The notes: generated by a model not told the origin, from the letters alone. DNA of 64,000 nt from Sepiola atlantica (GCA_963556195.1 OY744520.1:148284429-148348428); one strand, 5' to 3'; counted from the stretch's first letter, positions 1-12,089 are shown. Translations and numbers: made by a program.

Positions 1-2
1 TA

Positions 3-1625
3 AAAACAAAAGAAGCATATATACTATTAAAAGATCACAAAACTAATTTCCACACTAAACCTCAAACCAGGCTTATTAATCCTACCCGACAAGAGATAGG
101 CAAAATCAGTAAAAACATCTTAGAAAAAATAAATAAGCAAATTAAAAACACCTACAACTTAAACCAGTGGATCAATACCGCAGAAACCATAAGCTGGTTC
201 AATAGAATTAGAAATAAAGATAAATGCTCTTTCATACAATTCGATATAGTTAACTACTACCCCTCAATAACCAGAGCACTCTTTGAAAATGTCATAGAAT
301 TCGCCACTCTCCTCTCTAATATCTCGGAAGACGAAATAAACATAATCAAAAAATGTCGAACCACAGTACTAATAAATAACAAAGAACAATGGACAAAGAG
401 AGACCATTTCTCTTCATTCGATGTATCTATGGGCTCTCTTGACTCTGCCGAGGTAACAGACTTGGTTGGCCTGTACTTACTATACAACCTAACAAAAGAT
501 CTTGAAGTCGATTCAATCGGCCTCTACAGAGATGATGGCCTAATGTACGTTAAAAACACAAACGGACAAAAATGTGAACAAACCAAAAAAATAATATCCA
601 AAGAAATGAAACGAATAGGCCTAAAGGCTGAAATAACATCAAATGTTAAACAGGTCAATTTCCTCGATATTACCTTCAACCTCAATAGAGATACTTATGA
701 GCCCTATGCTAAAGATAATTCCTACCCCCTTTATGTCAACCCACTATCTAACCACCCTAGATCTGTAAGTAAACACATCCCAGAATCAATTAGTAGAAGG
801 ATTAGCAACAACTCCTCCAATATATATATCTTCAATAAACATAAGAACTTTTATAATAAAGCACTAAAGGAGAGTGGATACAAAAATACCAAAATAGAGT
901 ATATTCCAACTACACAAAATAACCCTAATAGGAACAAAAATAGAAATAGGAAAATTATCTGGTATACACCTCCATTTAACAACTCAACTAAAACCAAAAT
1001 AGGGAATAAATTCCTGAACTTAATAAACACTCATTTCCCCAATAACAGCATACTCCATAAGATTTTCAATAAGAATACACTAAAACTCAGCTATTGTTGT
1101 GGTGACAACTTAGAAAAAATCATAAAAAAGCACAACATGAAAATACTAAACACCCCAGTAACCTCAAATTCTAAAAGAACATGCAACTGTAATAACAAAT
1201 CAAACTGCCCCCTAAATCAAAAGTGCCTATCAACCCAAGTGGTCTATGAGGCATCTATCTCCTCAACTGAAAACCCATCCCAGACTAACTATTATATTGG
1301 TCTGGCAGGAAACAACTTCAAGGAAAGATTCTACAACCATAAACTCTCCTTCAACAACCCAGACCATCCTGGCCAAACCGGACTTTCACTACACTACCAC
1401 AAAATAAAAACCAAAAAAGAAACTCCCATAATAAAGTGGAAAATCTTGAAAAAATCCAGCACCTGCAAATCAATAAACTCTCCATGTAGATTATGCTTAA
1501 ATGAAAAACTGGAAATTATCCGCTTTAAGGACACAAACAAACTCTTAAATAGAAAACAAGAGACATCTATCAACTGTAAACATAGTAGACTCTACCTCCT
1601 TAGCAACCCACATACCCCACCTTAA
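3..1625 (+). CDS. Penelope-like retroelement, C-terminal half: reverse transcriptase plus GIY-YIG endonuclease (5' end outside window)
   Basis: The frame is open from base 3 to the stop at 1623-1625, about 540 codons, with no internal stop. The ATG at 429 is internal and should not be taken as the start, because reverse transcriptase motifs lie before it. Residues numbered from base 3: EAYILLKDHK near 4-13; FDIVNYYPSI near 80-89 (palm motif A with its Asp); GSLDSAEVTDLVGLYLL near 144 (motif B region); YRDDG at 175-179, the catalytic motif. Next comes a basic linker, a Cys cluster (CNCNNKSNCPLNQKC) and a GIY-YIG nuclease region with YYIGLAG at about 430, a downstream ERFYNH Arg, and a Glu in CLNEKLEII. 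This order is the known layout of endonuclease-bearing Penelope-like elements, which reverse-transcribe at a nicked target. A dead relative lies at 27.9-28.5 kb. The open frame suggests a young copy. Confidence 0.95.
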   Translation, partial: KTKEAYILLKDHKTNFHTKPQTRLINPTRQEIGKISKNILEKINKQIKNTYNLNQWINTAETISWFNRIRNKDKCSFIQFDIVNYYPSITRALFENVIEFATLLSNISEDEINIIKKCRTTVLINNKEQWTKRDHFSSFDVSMGSLDSAEVTDLVGLYLLYNLTKDLEVDSIGLYRDDGLMYVKNTNGQKCEQTKKIISKEMKRIGLKAEITSNVKQVNFLDITFNLNRDTYEPYAKDNSYPLYVNPLSNHPRSVSKHIPESISRRISNNSSNIYIFNKHKNFYNKALKESGYKNTKIEYIPTTQNNPNRNKNRNRKIIWYTPPFNNSTKTKIGNKFLNLINTHFPNNSILHKIFNKNTLKLSYCCGDNLEKIIKKHNMKILNTPVTSNSKRTCNCNNKSNCPLNQKCLSTQVVYEASISSTENPSQTNYYIGLAGNNFKERFYNHKLSFNNPDHPGQTGLSLHYHKIKTKKETPIIKWKILKKSSTCKSINSPCRLCLNEKLEIIRFKDTNKLLNRKQETSINCKHSRLYLLSNPHTPP

Positions 1626-2010
1626 CCCCACACCAACCCTACTTAACTTCAAAATAAAATTAACAGTTTTTTTGTTTTTTTACAAAAATGAATGATAACA
1701 TTAAACCCCCACTATACACTACCTCAAAACACACTATAACCCCCTACCCACCCACCCACATTTACAACCCAATCCCACCCCAACAAGTCATGATGAATCT
1801 ATAAATATATAACCACCCCTCTAAACTACCAATAATATCAAATCTCTACGTACTACCTATGATGCACAGCCTCAATAACCTCTCAGCCATACTACCAATT
1901 CTAACATAAACCCATAACTGGGACAGCTATCAACACTGATATCACTTAGACTAATCTAATCTCAATTACTTAACCCCTCGATCACTACCTTGAACACTTA
2001 ATTATTAACT
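1626..2010 (+). other. Probable 3' trailer of the Penelope-like element
   Basis: This AC-rich sequence follows the stop codon and keeps the element's strand bias (A and C rich, G poor). It holds no open frame. The 3' boundary is not obvious; the bias fades near 2.0 kb. I found no hammerhead core here. Confidence 0.45.
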
Positions 2011-2123
2011 GGTACTTAGTCCTTGTCATCGGTAGTGGAATTAAAAAAGCCTACCATCACTTGTCGACTTATTTCGCCCAATGACTTCACAAGTAGCAAG
2101 ATGGTAATGATGGTGATATTTAT

Positions 2124-2141
2124 CAGTATTACTATTATTAC

Positions 2142-2187
<46 letters not shown>

Positions 2188-2195
2188 TTTAATAC

Positions 2196-2256
<61 letters not shown>

Positions 2257-2356
2257 GTTATTATCATTAATATTCTTACACACTTGTTATTTCTATTTCT
2301 ATTTTTATTCTAATTTTATTTATATTTATCTTTATTTTTATTTTTATTTTTATTAA
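2124..2356. repeat. (ATT)n microsatellite followed by degenerate TTTATT repeats
   Basis: An almost pure ATT array runs to about 2266, followed by T-rich TTTATT-like repeats to about 2356. Long Ile-rich or Asn-rich translations on both strands are artefacts of this array. Confidence 0.95.
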
Positions 2357-2359
2357 GGC

Positions 2360-2940
2360 TTTTATATAAGGCTGTTATCACTGCGACTATCGTAGGTATG
2401 ATTGGCAAGCGTTACTATTGTCATAATCAGTTTTGTTAATGATAAGACTGGTAACACCAAAAAACTTCTCTTATAAAATGATTCCACTAGTATTGATCTC
2501 GGTATAATATAATCACAATTTAAAAAAATATAATCACAACAAAATTCACTACAAATAATAAACAAAACATTAAAATAAAATAAATAAAATGCAAAAGTAG
2601 CAATTAATACCCTAAATTAAAATTATCAAACATTTTTATCCACATGATAATTACTTATTAGAATTAAAATAAAATAAGAATGACGGTTGTAATCATAATT
2701 TTATTCTCATTTTAAATTTAACTCACTCTGGCCGTCGCCCCATCTCCCTCCTCCCACCCCGGCCGAGATTGAGATTGTCACAGCACTGACACGTGAAAAA
2801 CCTCCCACGTAATAATTTGAAACACGACTTGTTGGAGTCCTCCCCCTCCCCTCTCATGTCCCATGTCGCCGTTATAGACAAAGCCCCAACTCTATCCCCC
2901 TCCCCCTCCAATGTATTTTCAATTTTCAATCTCCCGTTAG
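2360..2940. other. Unassigned AT-rich sequence
   Basis: No recognisable coding or repeat signature. A C-rich patch at 2730-2900 breaks the otherwise A/T-rich context. Confidence 0.3.
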
Positions 2941-2959
2941 AGTGAAGTTGAAATTTTAT

Positions 2960-3055
2960 GCCATTTGAATTCCTTTCGCCGGCCCGATGAGTTGGTCGCT
3001 ATTCGCACCAATGAAACAAAACTTGTTTTGTCGCAACTAATGGAATAAAATCAAA

Positions 3056-3098
<43 letters not shown>
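2960..3098 (+). repeat. Dispersed repeat (family B) ending in (AT)n
   Basis: A segment with GAATTCCTTTCGCCGGCCC, followed by CACCAATGAAACAAAACTTG and GGAATAAAATCA, runs straight into (AT)n at 3059-3098. The same segment is present in minus orientation at 26605-26692, and its last 64 bases again in plus orientation at 26702-26765, also running into (AT)n. The microsatellite therefore sits at the end of a mobile short repeat rather than at a random place. Confidence 0.7.
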
Positions 3099-3100
<2 letters not shown>

Positions 3101-3237
3101 TTATGGATTAGGTGAACTACACACATACATACTTACGTGCATACATGCACACATATATGATAACGAAAATATCTATATGTATCGATGTATGTGTATGTGT
3201 ATTTCTATTTATCTATATATCTATCTCTCGCAAGATA

Positions 3238-3241
<4 letters not shown>

Positions 3242-3297
<56 letters not shown>

Positions 3298-3328
3298 GAA
3301 CCTCCGATGTATATCACTGAATCTAATA

Positions 3329-3388
<60 letters not shown>

Positions 3389-3470
3389 ATGATACTGTAT
3401 GAGCGTAAGTATTCACATATACATATATACACACGCATACACATTTTGTCATATATGTGCAAATATGCGC

Positions 3471-3528
<58 letters not shown>

Positions 3529-3552
3529 TGAGAGTGAGAGAGATAGGGAAAG

Positions 3553-3610
<58 letters not shown>
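3242..3610. repeat. Compound microsatellite cluster: (AT)n x3, (GA)n, (GATA)n
   Basis: (AT)n at 3242-3291, 3331-3376 and 3475-3502, then (GA)n to about 3541 and (GATA)n at about 3555-3610. Tyr/Ile-rich, Ser/Leu-rich and Arg/Glu-rich translations here are artefacts. Confidence 0.95.
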
Positions 3611-3611
<1 letters not shown>

Positions 3612-3619
3612 CCCATGCA

Positions 3620-4118
3620 TGCAGATAGTGAAGTCGAGATACAGAAATAAAGATAGAGAAACTGCTTTTCGTCCAGGGTAATCAAAGTGAACATGTTATC
3701 TTTCCTTTTATGCCGACATGAAAAGAAATATTTTTGCAATATTCAAAGAGTCCTCTGCTTGATTTGAAAGAGTCGCCCCCCTCCTTGATACGAATATAGC
3801 ATTAGGACTGCAAGAGGCTGATACAATTATCGCTTGAAAATGAGATGCCTTTTTGCTGATCGTTTTCACATTCTTTTTCATATGATTTTTATTATATTAT
3901 TATATTTTCCGAAAGAAAAAGCGTACCTCGTCTCCACACATTTCTGTCTCCTCATGCAAGTACTGGTGCGTTAAAATCTTCGCACACGTTACTTTTTTTC
4001 AGATGGCTCTATGCAATTTGGTGACTACATGGAGTGTCGCGTTAGTAACTGTCCTCAAAATGGCGATATATGCGGGTACGACCTCAATGATTCTTACCTG
4101 AAAGTCATTGCAGAACTG
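3620..4118. other. Unassigned sequence
   Basis: Mixed-composition DNA with no convincing frame, transposon terminus or RNA gene. Confidence 0.3.
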
Positions 4119-4193
<75 letters not shown>

Positions 4194-4194
4194 T
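4119..4194. repeat. (TTA)n microsatellite
   Basis: About 25 uninterrupted TTA units. Confidence 0.95.
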
Positions 4195-4229
4195 AACTTT
4201 GGTTTGATGGATAAGGATTTCATTAGCTT

Positions 4230-5045
4230 CGTTCTCTCATCTTTAGATGAGACTTTGCCAGTATATCTGTCGTTTCGTTTGTCTCGTTTTAATTTAAAGT
4301 CTCACCTTCTTCGTATCTTCAGGCGAGATTTCCATGAACCCCCTACATATAGAACACATTATGAAAACACTGCTTCCCCGTAAACTGCAACATGGCCATC
4401 TTCAAATCCAGTGTCAAATACTTGACATAAATCTTCTCATAAGGGATCGAACTGTGTATTTTCTGTTAAGCATTGGTCGAGTAAAACAACTATTATATAA
4501 ATTGGTTACTTGAAAACACCAGGAAATCAAAAATCAGTCCTAGTCAACTTTCTTATCTCTTGATTTATTTTACTCGGCCGTATTAATTGATAGAAACGAA
4601 TGTGACGTCGCATTGGTATTACACGTGTAAACATGTTATTTTAAAATGCGCAAAGATACAACCATTGATCTCTTCATGTCCCATTCACTACACAAATTAT
4701 CAGCGATTTGAAACAAAGATCAAACAGAATAAATCTCCTATGGTTTCATACAAACTGTGTTGACTTAGTCCTTTCTCGGGCTATGAAATATCTTATTTGC
4801 AAGTGACGTTTCCAATTATCTGGATGGACCACAGAAAGGGCGCGTACAAGAGTAAGCAGCTAACACACCAGGTATGATCATAACATTCCATGGGTTCATG
4901 TATGACACAAGGAGGTCGAAACATAACAGTTCCATTAATCCATTTGCAATCTTCTCATAATATTTTGTATCATTAAACCAACAATCTCTCCCTCCGATTA
5001 ACCCGTGCCTTGAGTAGCTTTTGGCCTGAATAAGTAGTAGCTCAT
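4230..5045 (+). pseudogene. CR1-like LINE, decayed 3' end (ORF2 C-terminus and 3' UTR)
   Basis: The conceptual protein shows RIFRRDFHEP and, after a frameshift, FPVNCNMAIFKSSVKYL at 4373-4428. This is the conserved tail of CR1-like ORF2 proteins (compare LPRDFFPDDYNLVVIKSNV at 58.8 kb and LPRDHVPAYYKLALFKSNV near 21.1 kb). Part of the 3' UTR, ending in a TTTTGGCCTGAATAAG-like motif near 5020-5040, is shared with 21200-21315. The sequence between is more diverged and may hold an insertion. Stops and frameshifts rule out function. Confidence 0.65.
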
Positions 5046-7770
5046 AAGTAAAATAGATTTAATAGACGCATCATTTTCATAAGAGGCGGTGTCCATTGGT
5101 GGATATGCCATGGTTACTTTTGAGTTTTTTCGCATATTTCTTGGTGCGTCACGCTGAATCTTGATATAGTATTACCATTGGTTCCTTATACTATATAAGT
5201 TGTAAAATGATTTGTAGAAACTAAACGTGTGTATGGAATAGAATAATTATATTTTAGATATAAAATCATTCATATAAGTTTCTCTGCCCATCGGTCTGTC
5301 TGTTACGCTTATGTTTTACATAGTATTATCATCGACTTGTTTATAATACGGGTTCACCACTTACGAAGGCCAAAAGCAACTTGAGGATAATGGTTAGTGA
5401 GATTTTATGTTGGATACATTAATAGTACAATAAAACGATTGAAAACTATGATTAAATCACAAGACTACTCGTCAGATATGTGTTTATAGTGGACTTGAAA
5501 ACGACCATGTTGTCATCTGTAGGGAAACATCGCCGCGGTAACGTGTTCCACGTGTAAGAAGTTCCTGGGAGAAACTCTGTTCATGAATGTTCAGAAGAAC
5601 ACTATTTTAAAAGATAAAAAATAAAGTAATAAAAAACAAATGTTTGATAAGCAAATGAAATTCTCCCCTTTATATGCTAAATACCCCTCCTAGTAGCTGA
5701 AGGAATTTCGTAGTATGTATTCTTTTGTTTTATGTAAAGCTGAGGTTTTAAATATTAATTATAGCCGTATTTATGCATCCTGAAAAGCCTCAGACTGCCC
5801 CACGTTCGATCAGTTTGTCTGTCACGCTGGCGTTTCAAATATTATTTTCATCGCTAAACGTACAACTTGGATGGACGTATCTTTTAAATACTCGTTCATT
5901 TTTGGGGGGCGCGCGAGATTTTTTTTATTTCAAATGAAACGTGTTAGTTATCATACATTTCTGAAAGTACGAATTGCTCGGATTTGAGAAATCGGCATGA
6001 AAGTGATTCGAGGAAAGAATGCCGGAGCGAAAAAAAAATACAAAAAACGGAATGAGAAAAAGAAACGTTAATATTTGAAGATGACAGGATGGAAATAGGA
6101 TGGAAATAGGATATATACATAAAAATAAAAAGGAACTTAGGATGTGGGGGAAAGAGAAAGTATTAAAGTAGTAAGGAAAATAAATATACAACGAATAAGT
6201 TTCGGAATTTTTTATATATCAGGGTAGATAAGTTGTAATATTTGTTCTCTTCGGACTACTATTACTATCTTGGTTTTTATAAAAGAACATTTCAAGCGAA
6301 GTACACCTGCTTCTTTAAGTGTACCTTTTCGAACATTGTTACCTCTTAATAGAACGTGAGAATCAACATTTCGTTCAAGTTCCAGAGTCTGTCACAAAGA
6401 GTTTGTAGTTACATCGGACGAAACGTTGTGAATATAACAACCACAAAGAGAATAGTAATTCCAATAATCCAAACAACACAGAAGATGATAACGTATTATG
6501 AGGACACGTGGGATTATGTAGAAGGGAAAGACACAAACTTGAGAAATGGAAAGTGAGAAAAGCAACCACAAAAACGAAAGGAATACAGAATGATAATAAA
6601 ATGTTAACTCAAAACAAAACGAAAATCTAAGACGATAGAGTGGAACGAAAATGAAATGAAAAAGAAAATACAGAGAGACTGATATGAATATTGGCAACAG
6701 ACGATAGAAGGAAAAAGAACAAGGGGTTATAAATAGAAAAAGAAAAGATTCCAGGGAGTAGCCCCAAAAACTTATAATATACGAGCCTGTTGCTAGGGCG
6801 TTTGACTCATCATGCTCCCAAAGGCGATATTCAGCAGTCAGTAGCAACTCTATGATAAGGAAATGGATCCATAGTTTATTAAATACAAACTATAGTTTGA
6901 GACTTAATTGACTCTGTTTTAGTTACCGTCCAGAAGGAATTTGGACACATCAACCACTCCTGTTAGCGAAGTAGCATACATAAACTATCATTAATCTATC
7001 ATAGAAAGCTTAAATGGAGATTGTGAGGTCCTCAGCTTGATATTTCTTGGTGTGTTTTCCACCAATTCAAACTAAAAAAAAAGCTTAACTTCCATGAGTA
7101 TTGGTATGTTAAGTCCGAAATTAGGAAACTTAAATTGCCAGCTTTCCTAGAAGAGAACAGTACCCAGACTCCCAGTCGGCTAAATAAAGTCTATAAAGGC
7201 AAGGGTGACCTGCACCGGGAACTTATGTGGTCGATGGTGTTATTTCAGAATTCTCTTCTGCTAGACTAGTTCCTCTATCAAGGCTTGCCATTCTAGTTAC
7301 TACTACAATTGTACATCTATATGGAAGATAGAGATGGGTGTAATACTTTTTCTAGTGTGTTACTAACAGTGATCCAAATTATCGGTCAGTTAACACAATC
7401 TCCGAGAGACAAAGAGCAGACACGTGTCTATGTTGAGGGATTCATTCCCAGCATCACCTGAGTAAGAATATCAGTATGTTTTTTTAGAATTTATGAATTA
7501 ATCTTTTAAATATTATACATCGTTTATGGTCATCGTCATAAATACACTGAGGCAACTAGAAAAATCGAAATAAAATATTAAAATCCGCAGACGTAGAACA
7601 CATGAACTCAACGATTACGTTACGAGTTACAACCGTTAAGCGTGTGATAGGAATAAATATAACGATGTTTCACATAAATCTAACCTCATAAAAATATTTG
7701 CTAATCTAATTAACTCGACCGGACTAGAAAAAATATAATACTTACCAGAATCCTATATCTCTGTAAAGCC
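5046..7770. other. Unassigned AT-rich stretch with a short duplicated motif
   Basis: No transposon protein or RNA gene recognised. Segments at about 5284-5345 and 5810-5870 resemble each other (both with GTCTGTCWSTYACGCT followed by a TATTATYWTCATCG-like stretch), suggesting two copies of one short dispersed repeat. Purine-rich frames at 6.0-6.8 kb look non-coding. Confidence 0.3.
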
Positions 7771-7779
7771 ATTATTCAT

Positions 7780-7990
7780 GTACTTTCACGGAATGTGCAC
7801 TGCCAAACTCGCTGTACTTGTATCCCCTCAATGTAAATAACCCCGACCAATCCGACTTTAAGCAGAATCCCACCCCTACCCTGTAGACGTTCCCAGATGC
7901 CGGATGATTTTCGACTCAGACTGCTTGCCTGTGGAATTCACTCATTGCCCCCTGTTTTCAGAAATGTGCCAAAATGCAGAAATTTAAATG
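7780..7990 (+). pseudogene. CR1-like LINE, short decayed C-terminal fragment
   Basis: The sequence aligns by eye with the LINE at 63.78-64.0 kb. It reads LLYLYPLNVNNPDQ, then a block ending TACLWNSLIAPC, equivalent to TACFWNAPL at 63.95 kb. Stops interrupt it. Neither the upstream part nor the end of the element is recognisable. Confidence 0.55.
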
Positions 7991-9299
7991 TAAAATTACC
8001 AAATATGTACCCCTAATCATAGTAGCCCATTTTATCTTGGATGGAATATGTTTTGTTAGGGGAGAATGAAATTGAAAAAAAAAACTCCACAAGAAAAGGT
8101 AATAATATTTGTTCCAAATGCCGATTGATCTTGTTAAATCGGGCTGATGTCGTTTCATTCATACCTGATTTAAGATCAAACATATCATGTATTTATTCAT
8201 CCATGTATATTTTAAACGTCAAACATCGAATCCCACATTAACATATCACTCACTACTTAGCTGTTACTACAATAAATTAAGTTATCCGTTGTCAAACGTT
8301 ATTCATGACGTTTGGAATATTTGAACATAGAGTATCTTTTTTCTGTCCGTTATCATTGTCACGAAATATTTAACACCGCACGGATAATTCAGCTACAGGT
8401 TCTGTCGAGATTATCCTCAAGGCACTTCGTGAGATTTCATGTTGATGAACCATAAATGATAATCAATGTCCATATGATATGAAGTCGGTCAAATGAACGT
8501 AATAGCTAGGCAATGTATGTGCTGACATCCGTTTTCGCTGAGGCAATGTAAATTCCCAGATAGATGAACCCATCCAATTTCTTTCTGGACATTCTAATTT
8601 GTTATATGTTTCTCATGGAAAATCTATTGGTTTTAATCCGATTGTGATGTTCATGATGTTCAATTGGTCGTCGTAGTTTTCATAACAAAACTATATCTGC
8701 ATCTGAATATAAATAATTTAAACAACCATTTGTATAATTTGGATTATTCGGACGACGCTTTTACTTTAGATGTAATTCTGAATATTTTGAAACCTGAACA
8801 ACGCAGATATTTGTTTTTTCAAAATAAATTATTTATTTACTTTAAAACCTTTTTCTTTTTTTTATAAACTTCAGTACTTTCGGTAATAGATAACCTTGTC
8901 AGAAGTATAAGCATATTTCTTCTTTTTTTTCCTTTTTCTCCTTGACTGAGACATATCTATCGCAGTCAAGTTGAAATTCGTCCTAGCGTTATCAACGACC
9001 AAAGTTGAAATGTTCTTGTGTGTAGTACGCGGTTACGTGAATGAAGTAGTTTGAAAAGTCACACATTGAAACGTTGATAAAATGGCAATTACAAGGAGAA
9101 TATTTTGTTTTAATATTTGGAAACCTGAACAACGCAGATGTTTGTTTCTCAGGTAAAATACAATTATGGTATCTTTATTATTTTTGTTTTAATTATAAAA
9201 AATATGACTCTATTTCAAGTATTTTAACTTGTATTTTATCTGATTAAAATATATGGGAACAACGCCTTATAGAAACAGACGTTGATTTAGCCAGCGTTA

Positions 9300-9300
<1 letters not shown>
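7991..9300. other. Unassigned AT-rich stretch
   Basis: A short motif containing AACCTGAACAACGCAGAT occurs twice (near 8790 and 9122), so a small duplicated segment is present. No protein family recognised. Confidence 0.3.

Positions 9301-9302
<2 letters not shown>

Positions 9303-9359
<57 letters not shown>
9303..9359. repeat. (AT)n microsatellite
   Basis: Pure AT dinucleotides bordering the left side of the repeat that carries the hammerhead-like core and the palindrome at 9.49-9.70 kb. Confidence 0.95.
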
Positions 9360-9362
<3 letters not shown>

Positions 9363-9443
9363 AAAGGAAGGATGATAGTAATCCGATGTAATGGGAAATG
9401 AAAAAGGAAAAGACAAAGAGATATTTGTTATATATTCATATAC

Positions 9444-9472
9444 GTTTCGTCTTTATTGTAAGACTTCCTCAG
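9444..9472 (-). ncRNA. Hammerhead-like core (partial)
   Basis: Read on the minus strand: CTGAGGA at 9472-9466, then a stem II hairpin GTCTT/AAGAC (9464-9460 with 9453-9449, 6-nt loop), then GAAAC at 9448-9444. These are two of the three conserved blocks of a hammerhead ribozyme in the right order. A convincing stem III, cleavage triplet and stem I are not visible, so this is at best a decayed copy. Confidence 0.35.
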
Positions 9473-9489
9473 AATGATAATTTGAAGAA

Positions 9490-9696
9490 AAATGTCATGC
9501 AAGTACATCAACATTTTGGGTTGACATGATGGAGAGATAAAGGAATGTAGTAGCCGTGGCTACTGTGAGCGCTGGGGTACAATCATGGCGATTTCTCACA
9601 GCCTGGACTCTCATCCAGCGCTCACAGTAGCCACGGCTACTACTTTCCTTTATCTCTCCATCATGTTAACCCGAAATTTCGATATGCTTACTTGAC

Positions 9697-9754
<58 letters not shown>
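9490..9754. repeat. Fold-back palindrome, 86-bp arms, bordered by (AT)n
   Basis: Left arm 9490-9575 and right arm 9615-9700 are reverse complements of equal length with about nine mismatches and no gaps, separated by 39 bases. The arms include ATGGAGAGATAAAGGAA and GTAGTAGCCGTGGCTACTGT. The right arm abuts (AT)n at 9701-9754. No open frame. Origin unknown; see findings. Confidence 0.9.
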
Positions 9755-9756
<2 letters not shown>

Positions 9757-10090
9757 TTCAATTTAGGTATGTTTATATTGTTATGTATCTGTATGTACTG
9801 GATTCATTCTGAAAATACTTAACCCACGATTCAGAATTTTAGAACATAGCATCTAGGCGTAGTGATCCAAATGTGAGCTATATTCAGATTAATTTACTGT
9901 TATGCAAAGGGAGAACAACGAATTTGGTAACTCTTTGTGAAAATTATGAAACCTCCTATTTTTTTGCCCTTCTAATAATAAATATATGACATCAATTAAT
10001 AAATATTGACAAAATGTTAGTTTCTTTTTAAGAATAATGATATGGGAACAGTAGTATTCGTACAAGTCGGAAATAAGCCATCTACATAAT

Positions 10091-10310
10091 TCCGACGGTG
10101 ATTTTGTTGTTGTCAGACTGAAGTATTATTTTGTTTAGTTTCAGGAGCTCCAAGGTTTTACCTTCTCTTTTAGAAGGAGTTTCTTTATTGCTAATCGCCT
10201 GATGCGCCCCTATCGGAGAATTCCGATGTTGTGACTCCTAATGCGTTGACCTATCAAAACCACACCTGACCTTGTGTCTAACCTTCTGAAGAGTAGGACA
10301 TTTAAATAGA
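10091..10310 (+). repeat. Dispersed short repeat, related to the body of the U2-headed insertion at 59 kb
   Basis: Shares TTCCGACGG near its start, then TTTATTGCTWAYYGCCTGA, GCGCCCCTAYCGG and CTTGTGYCTAAC with 59021-59324. The U2 snRNA-like head is not recognisable in this copy, and part of the middle is missing. It may be a 5'-truncated or older member of the same family. Confidence 0.6.
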
Positions 10311-10396
10311 TTAAATATATAATTCTATGGTTATTATTTATATAAAGCACTATCTAAAAATACATTGCTACTAATGCATTTTTTGTTATTATATTT

Positions 10397-10421
10397 ATAT
10401 ATATATGTATATATATGCATA

Positions 10422-10496
<75 letters not shown>

Positions 10497-10622
10497 TTAT
10501 ATGTGTATGGCAATAAGCACTAAGTTGTACAATACTGATTGGTAAGATATGTGTAAATATACAACGGATATGTAGTTGCGTATATACTAAACGTCACATT
10601 GTTGATATATACAATTAGATAT

Positions 10623-10700
<78 letters not shown>
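10397..10700. repeat. Two (AT)n tracts with intervening unique sequence
   Basis: (AT)n with TATG interruptions at 10397-10497, and pure (AT)n at 10632-10700. Confidence 0.9.
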
Positions 10701-10703
<3 letters not shown>

Positions 10704-11017
10704 ACTAAGACACTCCTGTACATTTGTGGCGGTGGCATTTGTGATGATGGCCAGAGGCAATGAAATAACATCTTCAATCGTGTGATATTTATCCCTTTAC
10801 TAAGTAAACGTCGGAAATAAGAAAATAATAACTTAAAAATTAGAAAGTATTATTAAGAAATGTTTTATTTTTTAATTATATTTTTTCTCCATGGAAAAAT
10901 GTAAATAACACATGGCCATTTCTTAATCGTTCGTGATGAAAATACAGTCAAAGGGTACAGTTGAGAAAATAATATTCACATAGTTCACGAAATTTCCTGG
11001 ATTATCGTGTGATGTTT
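10701..11017. other. Unassigned sequence
   Basis: AT-rich, no recognised feature. Confidence 0.3.
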
Positions 11018-11116
11018 GGATACATGTAAGTGCGAAGTACTCGTTCTCCCTATCTCTACAATCGTATATATAAATATTAATATGAATATATATATATGTG
11101 TGTGTGGGGGGGTGTA

Positions 11117-11173
<57 letters not shown>

Positions 11174-11347
11174 AACAAATAGTACCCACTCTTTTGCGTA
11201 TATATATAAATATATATATATATATAAATATATATATAAATATATATATTCACATATATATATGTATATATATATGAATACATGTAAGTGCGAAGTACTC
11301 GTTATCCCTATCTCTACAATCGTATATATGAATATGAATATGAATAT

Positions 11348-11415
<68 letters not shown>
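11018..11415. repeat. Left block of a large inverted duplication, rich in (AT)n
   Basis: Contains two direct copies of a unit with GTAAGTGCGAAGTACTCGTT (about 11027 and 11285), each followed by CCCTATCTCTACAATCGTAT and TA-rich sequence. Between them is a unit with GCGAACAAATAGTACCCACT at 11171. The part from 11169 onward is repeated in reverse complement at 12022-12275. Confidence 0.85.
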
Positions 11416-11417
<2 letters not shown>

Positions 11418-11756
11418 TGGTGATACCAGATCAGGCTGCCCTGTAGCTCCCTTAGACGAAATTCACCTACATTGAGGTTTTTTTTGGGTTTTTTTGTAAA
11501 ACTTAATTATGTTATACAAAACCAAAAACAAAAACAACAGCCCCTCTCCCTTTCTCCCTCCCCTTTTTTATTTTATTTTTCCTACCCTACTCCCGGTCCT
11601 GGATATGACCTTTAACTACATCCGATGGTGAGATCCGGCTTACGGACTTTGGGGAATGTGGAGCCTCCTCTTAATTACCATTGCTCCCAGGTCCACCCTG
11701 ACCCGGAGTGGTAGTACCTGTTAGGGTCCCAACTATGGGTTAAATAGAAACAGATA
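11416..11756. other. GC-richer block of unknown origin inside the inverted duplication
   Basis: Contains a T-rich run, a C-rich run and a block with GGAGCCTCCTCTTAATTACC. It has the look of the 3' or untranslated part of a retroelement, but I recognise no protein motif. Confidence 0.3.
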
Positions 11757-11759
11757 AAC

Positions 11760-12013
11760 CAAACCAAACACCATCAATAAATATTTGAACATATAAAGAA
11801 CTTGAAGCATAAAAACTTTCACCAAAATGACTGCATTCGGCATTGAATAGCCTGAAAAGGGTTGATATGCCGTAAAACAAAACAACCAAACTAAACACCA
11901 TGAATAAATATTTGAAGATATAAACAACTTGAAGCATAAAAACTTTCACCAAAATGACTGCATTCGGCATTAAATAACCTGAAAAGGGTTGATATGCCGT
12001 AAAACAAAACAAC
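11760..12013. repeat. Two tandem copies of a 127-bp unit
   Basis: ACCAAAATGACTGCATTCGG starts at 11821 and again at 11948, a period of 127. The units (about 11760-11886 and 11887-12013) differ at only a few positions. Each ends with GTTGATATGCCGTAAAACAA. Confidence 0.9.
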
Positions 12014-12015
12014 CG

Positions 12016-12021
<6 letters not shown>

Positions 12022-12089
<68 letters not shown>

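Noticed and set aside
429..1625. A 398-codon ORF starting at ATG 429 as a complete gene
   Set aside because: The frame is open back to base 3 and includes conserved reverse transcriptase motifs before 429, so this Met is internal.
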